Of a stretch of 8,416 nt of DNA, positions 1 through 6,286 are shown piece after piece (position 1 is the stretch's first letter; each line of letters begins with the position of its first letter). The stretch comes from Rhodoferax sp. UBA4409 (GTDB lineage: Bacteria > Pseudomonadota > Gammaproteobacteria > Burkholderiales > Burkholderiaceae_C). The translations under genes were made by a program, and so were the position numbers. A model generated the notes under the pieces. The model ran no database searches. It had not been told where the DNA came from and saw only the letters and a program-made list of their open reading frames with translations. The stretch is from NCBI GenBank assembly GCA_002390825.1, contig DGQR01000218.1, positions 1 to 8,416 on the forward strand, written 5' to 3'.

Positions 1-759
1 TTGGTGAGGAATCAACCAATCGATATCCGCTTCGGTCTTGCCGGCTTTCGCAAGCGTCGCCCGCGCCGCATCTTCCAGCACCCCAACCGCCAACTTGAAT
101 ACCGCCTGCCCATCCATCTTGAGCAAGGGGTCGCCCAGAATGTGGCCGTTTGATACATGTCCGGGCACACAAAGAATACCGACATGCTTGCCATCCGCAT
201 GCAGGTCACTGGCGAGGATGCCCGGGGTTTCCGATGCTTCCAAGACCACGGCACCCGCGCCGTCGCCAAACAGCACACACGTCGTACGGTCGGTGAAATC
301 CAGCAAACGGGAAAACACTTCGGCACCCACGACAAGCGCTTTGCTTGCACCGCCGGTGCGAATCATCGCATCAGCCACCGTCAGCGCATAAACGAAGCCA
401 CTGCAAACGGCCTGCACATCAAAAGCGGCACATCCGTTGGCACCCAGCTTGTTTTGCAAGATACATGCAGTGGAGGGGAACACCATGTCCGGCGTGGAGG
501 TGGCGACAATGATCAAGTCAATGTCTTGCGCCTGCAAGCCGGCTGCGCTCAAGGCGCTTTTGCAGGCCTCCAGCGCCAAGTCGCTGCTGTAAACACCAGC
601 TTCCACAAAGTGGCGAGCACGAATACCGGTGCGCTCCACGATCCATTCATCAGAGGTCTCAACCCCTTGGGCTGCAAGCTGCGCCGCCAGGTCCGCGTTG
701 GTCAACCGGCGGGGAGGCACATAGCTACCTGTGCCTGTAATTCGGGAATAACGTGTCAT
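1..759 (-). CDS. fabH: Beta-ketoacyl-ACP synthase III (FabH), C-terminus cut by window edge
   Basis: FabH condenses acetyl-CoA with malonyl-ACP to start type II fatty acid synthesis in the cytoplasm. The ATG at 759 opens MTRYSRITGTGSYVPPRRL, a typical thiolase-fold N-terminus. Further on are ERTGIRARH, the nucleophile Cys119 in QAVCSGF, and DWLIPHQ at the edge, so catalytic His252 is present. The catalytic Asn and roughly 70 residues (family length about 320-330) lie outside the window. The frame is open for all 253 visible codons. It starts 27 bases after the plsX stop on the same strand, with no clear Shine-Dalgarno sequence in the gap, so it is probably co-transcribed with plsX. No defect is visible. 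KAS III in the plsX-fabH context is a secure call. Confidence 0.96.
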   Translation of the reverse strand, partial: MTRYSRITGTGSYVPPRRLTNADLAAQLAAQGVETSDEWIVERTGIRARHFVEAGVYSSDLALEACKSALSAAGLQAQDIDLIIVATSTPDMVFPSTACILQNKLGANGCAAFDVQAVCSGFVYALTVADAMIRTGGASKALVVGAEVFSRLLDFTDRTTCVLFGDGAGAVVLEASETPGILASDLHADGKHVGILCVPGHVSNGHILGDPLLKMDGQAVFKLAVGVLEDAARATLAKAGKTEADIDWLIPHQ

Positions 760-786
760 GGGTGTTGTAGCGTGCACCCGTTCAGA

Positions 787-1812
787 CTAAGCCTCTGCGT
801 CGGCGACCGCTAAAAGTGGTGCTGCCTTGGCAATGCGAACCTGAACGCGGTCCAGCAAGTTGTTTCGGGCTGCATCATACGCGCGGTTCAAGGCATTGCC
901 GAACGACAGACTGTCGGCAGAACCATGGCTCTTGAACACCAGACCGCGCAAGCCCAAAAGGGCTGCGCCGTTGTAGCGACGATGGTCAAAGCGGCTTTTA
1001 AACGCATTTAGAACCGAATAAGCCGCAATTGCCGCCATTTTTGTCAAGATATTGCGTGAAAACTCAGCCTTCAAAAACGTCCCAAACATCGAGGCCAAGC
1101 CCTCGCTGGTTTTGAGCGCCACATTGCCCACAAAACCGTCGCACACAACGATCGCAGCAGTGCCTTTGAAGATGTCGTTGCCTTCCACATTGCCCACAAA
1201 GTTCAAATCGCCCGTTTTCGCAGCTGTTCGCAGAAGTTCACCTGCTTTTTTGATGACTTCATTGCCTTTGATGACCTCTTCACCAATATTGAGCAAGCCC
1301 ACCGACGGCGACTCATCGCCGCTGAGCACCGACACCAGCGCCGAGCCCATGACCGCAAACTGCAGCAGGTGTTCGGCCGAGCAATCCACATTGGCCCCCA
1401 GATCCAGCACCGTGGTTGCGCCACCCTTCGCATTGGGGATTTGTCCGGCAATTGCCGGGCGCTCGATACCATCCAGCGTTTTCAAGATGTAGCGGGAGAT
1501 AGCCATCAACGCGCCGGTGTTGCCCGCAGACACAGCCGCTTGCGCTGCCCCGTCTTTCACTTGCTGAATCGCCACCCGCATGGAAGAGTCTTTCTTCTTG
1601 CGCAAGGCGACCTCAAGGGCATCGTCCATGGTGACCACTTCTGTAGTGACCACCACGGTCGCGCGCGGATGGGAAAAGCCTTTCAGCGCATCGGCCAAGC
1701 CCACCAAAACCAACGTAGCATCCGGATGACGATCCAGGAACTCACGGCAAGCAGGTAGCGTTACCTCTGGGCCATGGTCTCCGCCCATGCAATCAACGGC
1801 AATCGTAATCAT
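787..1812 (-). CDS. plsX: Phosphate acyltransferase PlsX
   Basis: PlsX makes acyl-phosphate from acyl-ACP and phosphate, the first step toward phosphatidic acid in the PlsX/PlsY route; it is a peripheral membrane enzyme. The protein is 341 residues, normal for the family. It opens MITIAVDCMGGDHGPEVT and carries AVSAGNTGALMA, GLLNIGEEVIKGNE, DGFVGNVALKTSEG and GLVFKSHGSAD, all characteristic of PlsX. The frame could be extended to a TTG at 1860, but the ATG at 1812 matches the conserved N-terminus. The Shine-Dalgarno sequence is weak. A hairpin terminator lies 55 bases upstream, so plsX depends on read-through from rpmF or on its own promoter; GATAAT at 1846-1851 (minus strand) is a possible -10, but I see no good -35. 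Confidence 0.97.
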   Translation of the reverse strand: MITIAVDCMGGDHGPEVTLPACREFLDRHPDATLVLVGLADALKGFSHPRATVVVTTEVVTMDDALEVALRKKKDSSMRVAIQQVKDGAAQAAVSAGNTGALMAISRYILKTLDGIERPAIAGQIPNAKGGATTVLDLGANVDCSAEHLLQFAVMGSALVSVLSGDESPSVGLLNIGEEVIKGNEVIKKAGELLRTAAKTGDLNFVGNVEGNDIFKGTAAIVVCDGFVGNVALKTSEGLASMFGTFLKAEFSRNILTKMAAIAAYSVLNAFKSRFDHRRYNGAALLGLRGLVFKSHGSADSLSFGNALNRAYDAARNNLLDRVQVRIAKAAPLLAVADAEA

Positions 1813-1867
1813 GCGCAATTCAATCCAACAACAATAAAGCGGGCAATTATCCGACCCCAAAATGACA

Positions 1868-1904
1868 AAAGCCCGTCGCTACAGAAACTGTAGCTTCGGG
1901 CTTT
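1868..1904 (-). terminator. Hairpin terminator between rpmF and plsX
   Basis: The inverted repeat has an outer 8-bp stem (1868-1875 with 1897-1904, AAAGCCCG/CGGGCTTT), a 2-by-2 mismatch, an inner 7-bp stem (1878-1884 with 1888-1894, GCTACAG/CTGTAGC) and an AAA/TTT loop. On the minus strand it is followed by TTTTGTCATT, a short U tract. It begins 17 bases after the rpmF stop. This fits an intrinsic terminator or partial attenuator that separates L32 dosage from plsX-fabH. The plus-strand side has no U tract beyond the stem, so it should act mainly in the minus direction. Termination efficiency cannot be judged from sequence. Confidence 0.8.
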
Positions 1905-1920
1905 GCGGGATTCAGGTGAA

Positions 1921-2103
1921 TCAGGCTTCAGATTTTGTCTTCAACACCTTGCGACCACGGTAGAAACCGGTGGGGCTGATGTGGTGACGCAAGTGAATTT
2001 CGCCGGTGGTGGGTTCCACTGCGATACCGGGCACGTTCAGTGCATTGTGCGAACGGTGCATACCGCGCTTGGAAGGAGATTTTTTGTTTTGTTGAACTGC
2101 CAT
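1921..2103 (-). CDS. rpmF: 50S ribosomal protein L32
   Basis: L32 is a small protein of the large ribosomal subunit. The 60-residue product MAVQQNKKSPSKRGMHRSHN... is a full-length bacterial L32 with the basic N-terminus (NKKSPSKRGMHRSH) and C-terminal RGRKVLKTKSEA. It has no cysteines, so it is the zinc-free form. The ATG at 2103 is set by a clear AGGAG at 2110-2114, 6 bases upstream. It lies 119 bases after yceD, a gap holding a good promoter candidate, and is followed by a hairpin terminator. Its place between yceD and plsX matches E. coli and many other proteobacteria. Confidence 0.97.
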   Translation of the reverse strand: MAVQQNKKSPSKRGMHRSHNALNVPGIAVEPTTGEIHLRHHISPTGFYRGRKVLKTKSEA

Positions 2104-2189
2104 GATCGGCTCCTGGGCAAAGGTGCTGCGCAGGCGGCAACACGGTTGGGGTTAGTAAAACGCGGCAGGTCTGGCACGCGGAGCCTCAG

Positions 2190-2219
2190 ATTATAGCCCA
2201 AACTTCGCGCAGCCTCCAA
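2190..2219 (-). promoter_or_regulatory. Putative sigma-70 promoter for rpmF
   Basis: On the minus strand a perfect -10 box TATAAT (2190-2195) is preceded by an 18-base spacer and TTGGAG (2214-2219) as -35, which matches the first three bases of TTGACA. The -35 begins just after the yceD stop. Transcription would start near 2183, giving a leader of about 80 bases. That leader contains a 7-bp stem with one G-U pair (2123-2129 with 2137-2143) about 9 bases before the rpmF Shine-Dalgarno sequence. An internal promoter would let rpmF be expressed more strongly than yceD. The call rests on sequence match and position only. Confidence 0.65.
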
Positions 2220-2222
2220 CCC

Positions 2223-2759
2223 CTACTTTTTGAGCTGCTGCAACACCGCAAAAGGATTCGGCTTTTCCGTGGGCGCATCAACGAAATCAGCGTCTGCCGC
2301 CTGAAGCTTGACCGGCGCGGGGCACTCCTCATGCTTGGGAACCGGGGGGACTGACATCAACAGCTCGTCTTCGACCAGCTCCAGCAGATTGAATTCCCGG
2401 CTGAGCACCAAGACGTCTTCCTCCGACTCTTCGTCTTCCACCTCAGCGAGTGCCTCGCTGGCAACAAAACGGAAAGAGCGCTCGAAAGACACCTCCGTCG
2501 CAACCGGCCCCAAACAACGCTGACACGTCATCACCAAAGTGGTGGAACCCTCGAGATGGAGCCATGGTTCAGGCTGGCCGGCTGCATCTTCCTGCATTTC
2601 TCCGTCTGCGGAGAAGCTCACCAGGGTTCCCTCGATCGGGCCCAGGGATTCCTCGCGCAAACGCTCCATTTCCGCCAACGGGACGCTGCCCTCCAATGCG
2701 CCTGAAGCTTGTGCGAAGGCTTTGACAGGAAGGCTGCGGGGTACGTATTCATGTTTCAT
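2223..2759 (-). CDS. yceD: YceD/DUF177 family protein (23S rRNA accumulation)
   Basis: DUF177/YceD proteins are small cytosolic proteins linked to 23S rRNA accumulation; the gene is almost always next to rpmF, as here. The product is 178 residues. It shows the family CxxC in MTCQRCLGPV (Cys79, Cys82), then SFERSFRFV, a strongly acidic stretch around 104-116, a second conserved cysteine region KHEECPAP (Cys146), and the typical C-terminal tail NPFAVLQQLKK. The ATG at 2759 gives the normal family N-terminus; no strong Shine-Dalgarno sequence precedes it. It diverges from maf with 25 bases between start codons, so its promoter must overlap the maf coding region. The biochemical role is not firmly known; the family assignment is firm. 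Confidence 0.92.
   Translation of the reverse strand: MKHEYVPRSLPVKAFAQASGALEGSVPLAEMERLREESLGPIEGTLVSFSADGEMQEDAAGQPEPWLHLEGSTTLVMTCQRCLGPVATEVSFERSFRFVASEALAEVEDEESEEDVLVLSREFNLLELVEDELLMSVPPVPKHEECPAPVKLQAADADFVDAPTEKPNPFAVLQQLKK
2722..2751 (+). promoter_or_regulatory. Possible promoter for the maf-methylase unit
   Basis: A perfect -35 hexamer TTGACA lies at 2722-2727 on the plus strand, inside the 5' end of yceD. With an 18-base spacer the -10 would be TATTCA (2746-2751), which matches TATAAT only in its first three bases. Transcription would start near 2758, about 27 bases before the maf ATG. The -35 is convincing; the -10 is poor, so this is tentative. The gene it would serve must be driven from within yceD because the intergenic gap is only 25 bases. 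Confidence 0.4.
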
Positions 2760-2784
2760 CCGCGCAGTGTAAGAGAATCGCTAC

Positions 2785-3390
2785 ATGCAAAGCTCCCCTT
2801 CCAGAAAACTCGTCCTGGGCTCCACCTCGGTATACCGGCGCGAACTCCTGGCGCGACTGCGCCTGCCCTTTATCGTTGCGGCACCCGATGTAGATGAGAC
2901 ACCACTTCCCGGCGAAGCGCCTGCGGCACTTGCCCGTCGACTCGCCCTAGCAAAGGCCCGCGCGGTCGCAGACATGCACCCCGATTGCATCGTGATCGGC
3001 TCAGACCAAGTCGCCGACCTGCACGGCCAGCCCCTGGGCAAGCCCGGCACGCATGACCGTGCCGTGGCTCAGTTGCAGGCCATGCGCGGTCAAACGGTGA
3101 TTTTTCAAACCGCAGTGGCCGTGGTGTGCAAAGCCAGCGGCTTTGTGCAAGAGGATCTGACACCTGTGAGGGTGCAGTTCAGGGACTTGGGCGATGCAGA
3201 AATCGAACAATACCTGCGCGCGGAAACGCCCTATGACTGCGCAGGCAGCGCCAAGAGCGAAGGCTTAGGCATCAGCCTGCTGGAAGCGATTGACAACGAT
3301 GATCCTACGGCGCTGGTCGGACTACCGCTGATTCGCACCTGCCGCATGCTGCGTGCAGCCGGCTTGAACCTGTGGGAGCAAGCAACATGA
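2785..3390 (+). CDS. yceF: Maf family nucleotide pyrophosphatase, YceF type (7-methyl-GTP)
   Basis: Maf/YceF enzymes hydrolyse non-canonical nucleoside triphosphates to monophosphates and pyrophosphate; the YceF branch prefers 7-methyl-GTP. The 201-residue product has the N-terminal LVLGSTSVYRRELL loop, PDVDETP, the catalytic Asp74 in IGSDQV, PLGKP (Lys86), and CAGSAKSEGLGISLLEAID followed by DPTALVGLPLI. The absence of the dTTP/UTP-type signature and the close likeness to E. coli YceF as I recall it favour the m7GTP subgroup. The neighbourhood (next to yceD) also matches E. coli. The ATG at 2785 has only a weak purine-rich stretch upstream. Its stop overlaps the start of the next gene (ATGA), so the two are translationally coupled. 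Confidence 0.93.
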   Translation: MQSSPSRKLVLGSTSVYRRELLARLRLPFIVAAPDVDETPLPGEAPAALARRLALAKARAVADMHPDCIVIGSDQVADLHGQPLGKPGTHDRAVAQLQAMRGQTVIFQTAVAVVCKASGFVQEDLTPVRVQFRDLGDAEIEQYLRAETPYDCAGSAKSEGLGISLLEAIDNDDPTALVGLPLIRTCRMLRAAGLNLWEQAT

Positions 3391-4142
3391 CTGGCACCCT
3401 GTATTTGGTGCCTGCGCCGCTGGATTTTGGCTGTGCCAGCCAAAGCCCCCTCTCAGACAGCATGCCGCAGCAAACCCTGCAGCGTGCGGCCGCCTTGCGC
3501 TACTGGATTTGCGAGAACGCCAAAAGCACCCGGGCCTACCTCAAGCGCGTGGGTGAATCACACCCTTTAAATACGACGATCCAAGACATGCAGCTCCAGG
3601 AGCTCCCCCGGGAGGTGCACAAAAAAGGCGACCACCTTGGCGGCTTCGACGCCAAACCCCTGCTCGCCGCTGCTTTGCAAGGCCATGACGTTGGGCTGGT
3701 CAGCGAAGCGGGTATGCCTGCCATTGCCGACCCGGGCTCGTCAGTGGTGCGTGCTGCCCATGAATTGGGGATTCCGGTGGTGCCCTTAGTGGGACCGGTA
3801 TCGCTTTTGCTGGCTCTGGCTGCCAGTGGGTTGAACGGCCAGAACTTTGCGTTTGTCGGCTATGTGCCGTCTGAACCCTCAGAACGGGTCAAGCGCATCA
3901 AAGAGCTGGAGTCCTTGGCGCTCAAATCCGGACAGACCCAGATCTTTATCGAGACGCCTTACCGCAACACCGCCCTGCTGCAGAGCCTGCTGCAAACGCT
4001 GCAAACCAACACCCGGCTGGCCACCTCCAGCGGCCTGACACTGGCAACCGCCTGCACCCATAGCCAGACGGTCAAGCACTGGAAACACAGCGGCTGGGCC
4101 TTGGACAACGCCACGCCAACGGTGTTCGCCCTCGGCCGCTAG
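3387..4142 (+). CDS. SAM-dependent methyltransferase, RsmI-related tetrapyrrole-methylase fold
   Basis: The 251-residue protein belongs to the tetrapyrrole-methylase (TP_methylase) superfamily and resembles RsmI, the 16S rRNA C1402 2'-O-methyltransferase. Visible motifs are TLYLVPAPLD at the N-terminus, VGLVSEAGMPAIADPG at 102-117 (RsmI has a GLISDAGTPLISDPG-like loop), LVGPVSLLLALAASGL at 134-149, FAFVGYVPSEP, FIETPYRN at 187-194 and C-terminal TPTVFALG. A segment at about 60-90 (QELPREVHKKGDHLG) differs from standard RsmI, so it is probably a paralogue rather than RsmI; the substrate is unknown. The ATG at 3387 is chosen over an upstream in-frame GTG at 3372 because GGGAG at 3374-3378 sits 8 bases before it and it overlaps the maf stop. 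It ends 9 bases from the convergent S49 peptidase gene. Confidence 0.85.
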   Translation: MTGTLYLVPAPLDFGCASQSPLSDSMPQQTLQRAAALRYWICENAKSTRAYLKRVGESHPLNTTIQDMQLQELPREVHKKGDHLGGFDAKPLLAAALQGHDVGLVSEAGMPAIADPGSSVVRAAHELGIPVVPLVGPVSLLLALAASGLNGQNFAFVGYVPSEPSERVKRIKELESLALKSGQTQIFIETPYRNTALLQSLLQTLQTNTRLATSSGLTLATACTHSQTVKHWKHSGWALDNATPTVFALGR

Positions 4143-4151
4143 GCCCCGCGT

Positions 4152-5192
4152 TCAGTGAAGCGCTGGCAACGAGCGCAGCGCCTTCACTGCACCGTCACCG
4201 ATCGAAGCACCAAAACGCTTGACCAGCCGCTCGGCCACGTTTTCTTTGCGGGTGTAGTCCACGATCTCTTCGGCCTTCACGACTTCGCGGGCCACGTAAT
4301 CAATATTGCCCAGTTTGTCGGCCAAGCCGAGGTCGATCGCCTGCTGACCGGTCCAGAATAGGCCGCTGAATATCTCCGGGGTCTCGGTGAGCCGCTTGCC
4401 TCGGCCCTCTTTCACCACGGCAATGAATTGCTGGTGAATCTGATCCAACATGGACTGGGCGAAGGCACGTTGCTTCTCCGTCTGGGGGCTGAACGGGTCA
4501 AGCAAACCCTTGTTTTCCCCTGCCGTCATCAAACGGCGCTCCACACCGAGCTTGTCCATCAAACCGGTGAAACCAAAACCGTCCATCAGCACTCCGATGC
4601 TGCCGACGATGCTGGCCTTGTCGACATAGATTTCATCGGCTGCTACAGCGATGTAGTACGCGGCGGAAGCACAGGTCTCTTCTACCACCGCGTATACCGG
4701 TTTGTTGTGCAGCGCCTTCAGACGCCGGATCTCATCGTTGATGATGCCGGCTTGCACCGGGCTGCCACCGGGGGAGTTGATCAACAAGACCACGGCCTTC
4801 GCCCCCTGATCTTCAAAGGCTGAGCGCATGGAGGCGACCACCACATCGGCACTGGCTTCATTGCCTGACGCAATTTCGCCCCGGATGCTCACGACCGCCG
4901 TGTGGGGTGTGGCGACGTCGGCGGGCGCGCCGCTTTGCTGCAAGCCCATCCACACCACCACCGACAGAAACACCAGCCAAGCAATCCGGATGCCATTGCG
5001 CCACCGGCGCGCGCTGCGTTGCTCGACCAAGGTTGCGGTTGCGAGCTTTTCAAGCGTAGCGCGCTCCCAGCCCGCGTCAGAATTTTTGGCGGGGCTTGCT
5101 ATCTTTTCAGGAGCTGCTTGCGCAGACTCATTGCCGGCTACAGGCATATTTGGATCTTCAGGCATACCTGTCGGCATATGGGGTTCCGTCAT
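4152..5192 (-). CDS. Membrane-anchored S49 family serine peptidase (SppA/SohB-like)
   Basis: S49 peptidases use a Ser-Lys dyad; SppA-type members degrade leftover signal peptides and other membrane peptides. This 346-residue single-domain form has a cytosolic Ala/Pro-rich N-terminus (1-66), one transmembrane segment (about 68-84, IRIAWLVFLSVVVWMGL), and a periplasmic protease domain. Key residues: LLINSPGGSP (138-145), candidate nucleophile Ser176 in EETCASAAYYIA, VGSIGVLMDGFGF, and candidate base Lys228 in AGENKGLLDPFSP. The Ser-Lys spacing of 52 equals that I recall for Bacillus SppA (Ser147/Lys199). The usual ASGGYY is ASAAYY here. The ATG at 5192 directly abuts the Rieske stop (TAAATG); Met6, Met10 or Met16 are alternative starts. 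It is last in the rluC-led unit. Confidence 0.92.
   Translation of the reverse strand: MTEPHMPTGMPEDPNMPVAGNESAQAAPEKIASPAKNSDAGWERATLEKLATATLVEQRSARRWRNGIRIAWLVFLSVVVWMGLQQSGAPADVATPHTAVVSIRGEIASGNEASADVVVASMRSAFEDQGAKAVVLLINSPGGSPVQAGIINDEIRRLKALHNKPVYAVVEETCASAAYYIAVAADEIYVDKASIVGSIGVLMDGFGFTGLMDKLGVERRLMTAGENKGLLDPFSPQTEKQRAFAQSMLDQIHQQFIAVVKEGRGKRLTETPEIFSGLFWTGQQAIDLGLADKLGNIDYVAREVVKAEEIVDYTRKENVAERLVKRFGASIGDGAVKALRSLPALH
4153..4189. other. Stem-loop at the convergent gene ends
   Basis: CAGTGAAGCGCT (4153-4164) pairs with AGCG-C-CTTCACTG (4177-4189), 12 bp with one bulged C, around a 12-base loop. It covers the last codons and the stop of the S49 peptidase gene and starts 11 bases after the methylase stop on the other strand. 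Neither side has a U tract, so it is not a classical intrinsic terminator. It could protect 3' ends or pause polymerase between the two convergent units, or reflect coding sequence by chance. Confidence 0.4.
5097..5151. repeat. Possible degenerate Comamonadaceae-type dispersed repeat inside the S49 gene
   Basis: The plus-strand stretch starting TGCTATCTTTTCAGGAG, continuing CTGCTTGCGCA and ending GGCTACAGGCATATTT resembles, from memory, a dispersed intergenic repeat common in Comamonadaceae genomes (TGCTAT...AGCTGCTTGCGC...GGGCTAGAGGC). Read on the minus strand it encodes about residues 14-32 of the S49 peptidase, in the disordered part before the membrane segment. The central inverted repeat of such elements is not preserved here. 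The resemblance could be chance; nothing in this window provides a second copy. Confidence 0.25.
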
Positions 5193-5576
5193 TTAAAACA
5201 CTACCGGTTGGAGATGGGAGGAAGTATGCCAGTGGACGACACCATCCACCTCGGACAAGGCGATCGAGACCAGCCCGCCCCGGCACGGGCCCGTGCGGCA
5301 CATGCCGGTTTGGGGGCTGTACATGGCGCCATGGGTGGCACATATCAACCAATGACCGGTCAAATCAAAGAACCGGTTGGGCTGGTAGTCCATTTCCATG
5401 GGAACGTGCGAGCAACGATTCAAATAGGCATACACCTTGCCCGCATAGCGAATCGCAAAGGCATAACAAGTCTGCCCGCAATAGATCACATCAAAAGGCA
5501 CCGCCAGCCCGCTATCCACCAAATCAGCGGAGTTGCACAAGGCAATTCCGGGCGTGTCGGGAAGGGTGTCTGGCAT
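5193..5576 (-). CDS. Small Rieske [2Fe-2S] protein
   Basis: This is a stand-alone 127-residue Rieske-domain protein. The cluster ligands are visible as Cys55-Ser-His57 (NRCSHVPMEMD) and Cys79-Ala-Thr-His82 (LICATHGAMYSPQTG). The 21 residues between the two boxes are a little more than in many ferredoxins. Two further cysteines occur in MCRTGPCRGG (Cys93, Cys98), where Rieske proteins often have G-x-C-x-x-G-P. There is no signal peptide, membrane anchor or oxygenase catalytic domain, so it is probably a cytosolic electron carrier or redox sensor. The ATG at 5576 is fixed by AGGAG at 5582-5586. It lies 27 bases after the HAD gene and abuts the S49 gene. The partner is unknown. Confidence 0.92.
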   Translation of the reverse strand: MPDTLPDTPGIALCNSADLVDSGLAVPFDVIYCGQTCYAFAIRYAGKVYAYLNRCSHVPMEMDYQPNRFFDLTGHWLICATHGAMYSPQTGMCRTGPCRGGLVSIALSEVDGVVHWHTSSHLQPVVF

Positions 5577-5603
5577 GGTGGCTCCTGATCTGGCGTGTCA
5601 AAG

Positions 5604-6278
5604 TCAAGCGTTGGCCTGCAACCAGGCGTCCAACTCCGCCACGGAGTGGGCAATCGCCAAGGGCCCCAGCGCCTCAAAGCTGTCCGGCTCATGCGCGCCG
5701 TAGCTCACGGCCACGCTGGCGCATCCGGCGTTCACCGCCATTTGCAGGTCATGCGTGGTGTCGCCGATCATCAGTACCCGGTCAGCCTCCACCCCGAATT
5801 CCATCATCAGCTCCTGCAACATCAGGGGGTGGGGTTTGCCGGCAGTCTCGTCCGCCGTGCGGGAGCCATCAAAAATGCCTTGCAGGTTCACATCGCGCAG
5901 CGCTTCATTCAGGCCACCTCGGCTTTTGCCGGTGGCAACTGTCAGCAGGTGCTGGCGGGCTTTGAGCCGATCCAGCATCTCCAGCACACCTGTAAACAGG
6001 GTGATGTCGTTCTGGTGCACGCTGTAGTGGTGCTTGTAGCGTGCACCTAACAGCGGGTATTTGTCAGCCGGCACATCCGGCGCGGCATGGGCCAATGCTT
6101 GCGTCAGGCCCATACCAATGACATAGGACGCATCTTTGTCGCTGGGTACGGTGCCCCCTACATCCTGCACCGCCAGCTGGATGCAGCGGGTGATCAGGGC
6201 CGTGGAGTCAAACAAAGTGCCATCCCAATCGAAAGCGATCAGATCAAAACGGCGGGGGCGGAAAGCGGTGGAATTCAT
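5604..6278 (-). CDS. HAD superfamily hydrolase, phosphoglycolate phosphatase-like
   Basis: A 224-residue HAD subfamily IA phosphatase. Motif I is FDWDGTLFDS (nucleophile Asp17, acid/base Asp19), motif II is LLTVATGKSRGGL (Thr116), motif III is the Lys in AGKPHP (Lys148), and motif IV is MIGDTTHDLQMA (Asp173, Asp177). A helical cap lies between about residues 25 and 95. The architecture is that of Gph/PGP-type phosphatases, which act on 2-phosphoglycolate or other small phosphate esters; the true substrate cannot be read from the sequence. It starts 8 bases after the rluC stop, with only a GAGG very close to the ATG, so translation is probably coupled to rluC. All catalytic residues are present. 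Confidence 0.92.
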   Translation of the reverse strand: MNSTAFRPRRFDLIAFDWDGTLFDSTALITRCIQLAVQDVGGTVPSDKDASYVIGMGLTQALAHAAPDVPADKYPLLGARYKHHYSVHQNDITLFTGVLEMLDRLKARQHLLTVATGKSRGGLNEALRDVNLQGIFDGSRTADETAGKPHPLMLQELMMEFGVEADRVLMIGDTTHDLQMAVNAGCASVAVSYGAHEPDSFEALGPLAIAHSVAELDAWLQANA

Positions 6279-6286
6279 GCCTCGAT

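Noticed and set aside
765..778. 14-base string TTGTAGCGTGCACC repeated at about 6035-6048
   Set aside because: One copy is intergenic and the other is inside the HAD gene; a single 14-base match in 8.4 kb is within chance expectation and there is no wider similarity.
157..813. 218-codon open frame on the plus strand opposite fabH
   Set aside because: The opposite strand encodes an unmistakable FabH; the frame's product has no domain and runs into plsX.
1813..1860. N-terminal extension of PlsX from a TTG at 1860
   Set aside because: PlsX proteins begin with the conserved xITIAVDxMGGDHGP stretch; the ATG at 1812 gives exactly that, and the extra 16 residues look like untranslated leader.
5283..5296. 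Perfect 14-base palindrome GCACGGGCCCGTGC in the Rieske gene
   Set aside because: It encodes the conserved Cys-Arg-Thr-Gly-Pro-Cys-Arg region, so protein constraint with GC-rich codons explains it.
5096..5965. 289-codon open frame on the plus strand
   Set aside because: It lies antisense across the S49, Rieske and HAD genes, all of which have intact catalytic or ligand motifs. The product is Arg/Pro/Ser-rich with no recognisable domain, as expected from a shadow frame in GC-rich DNA.
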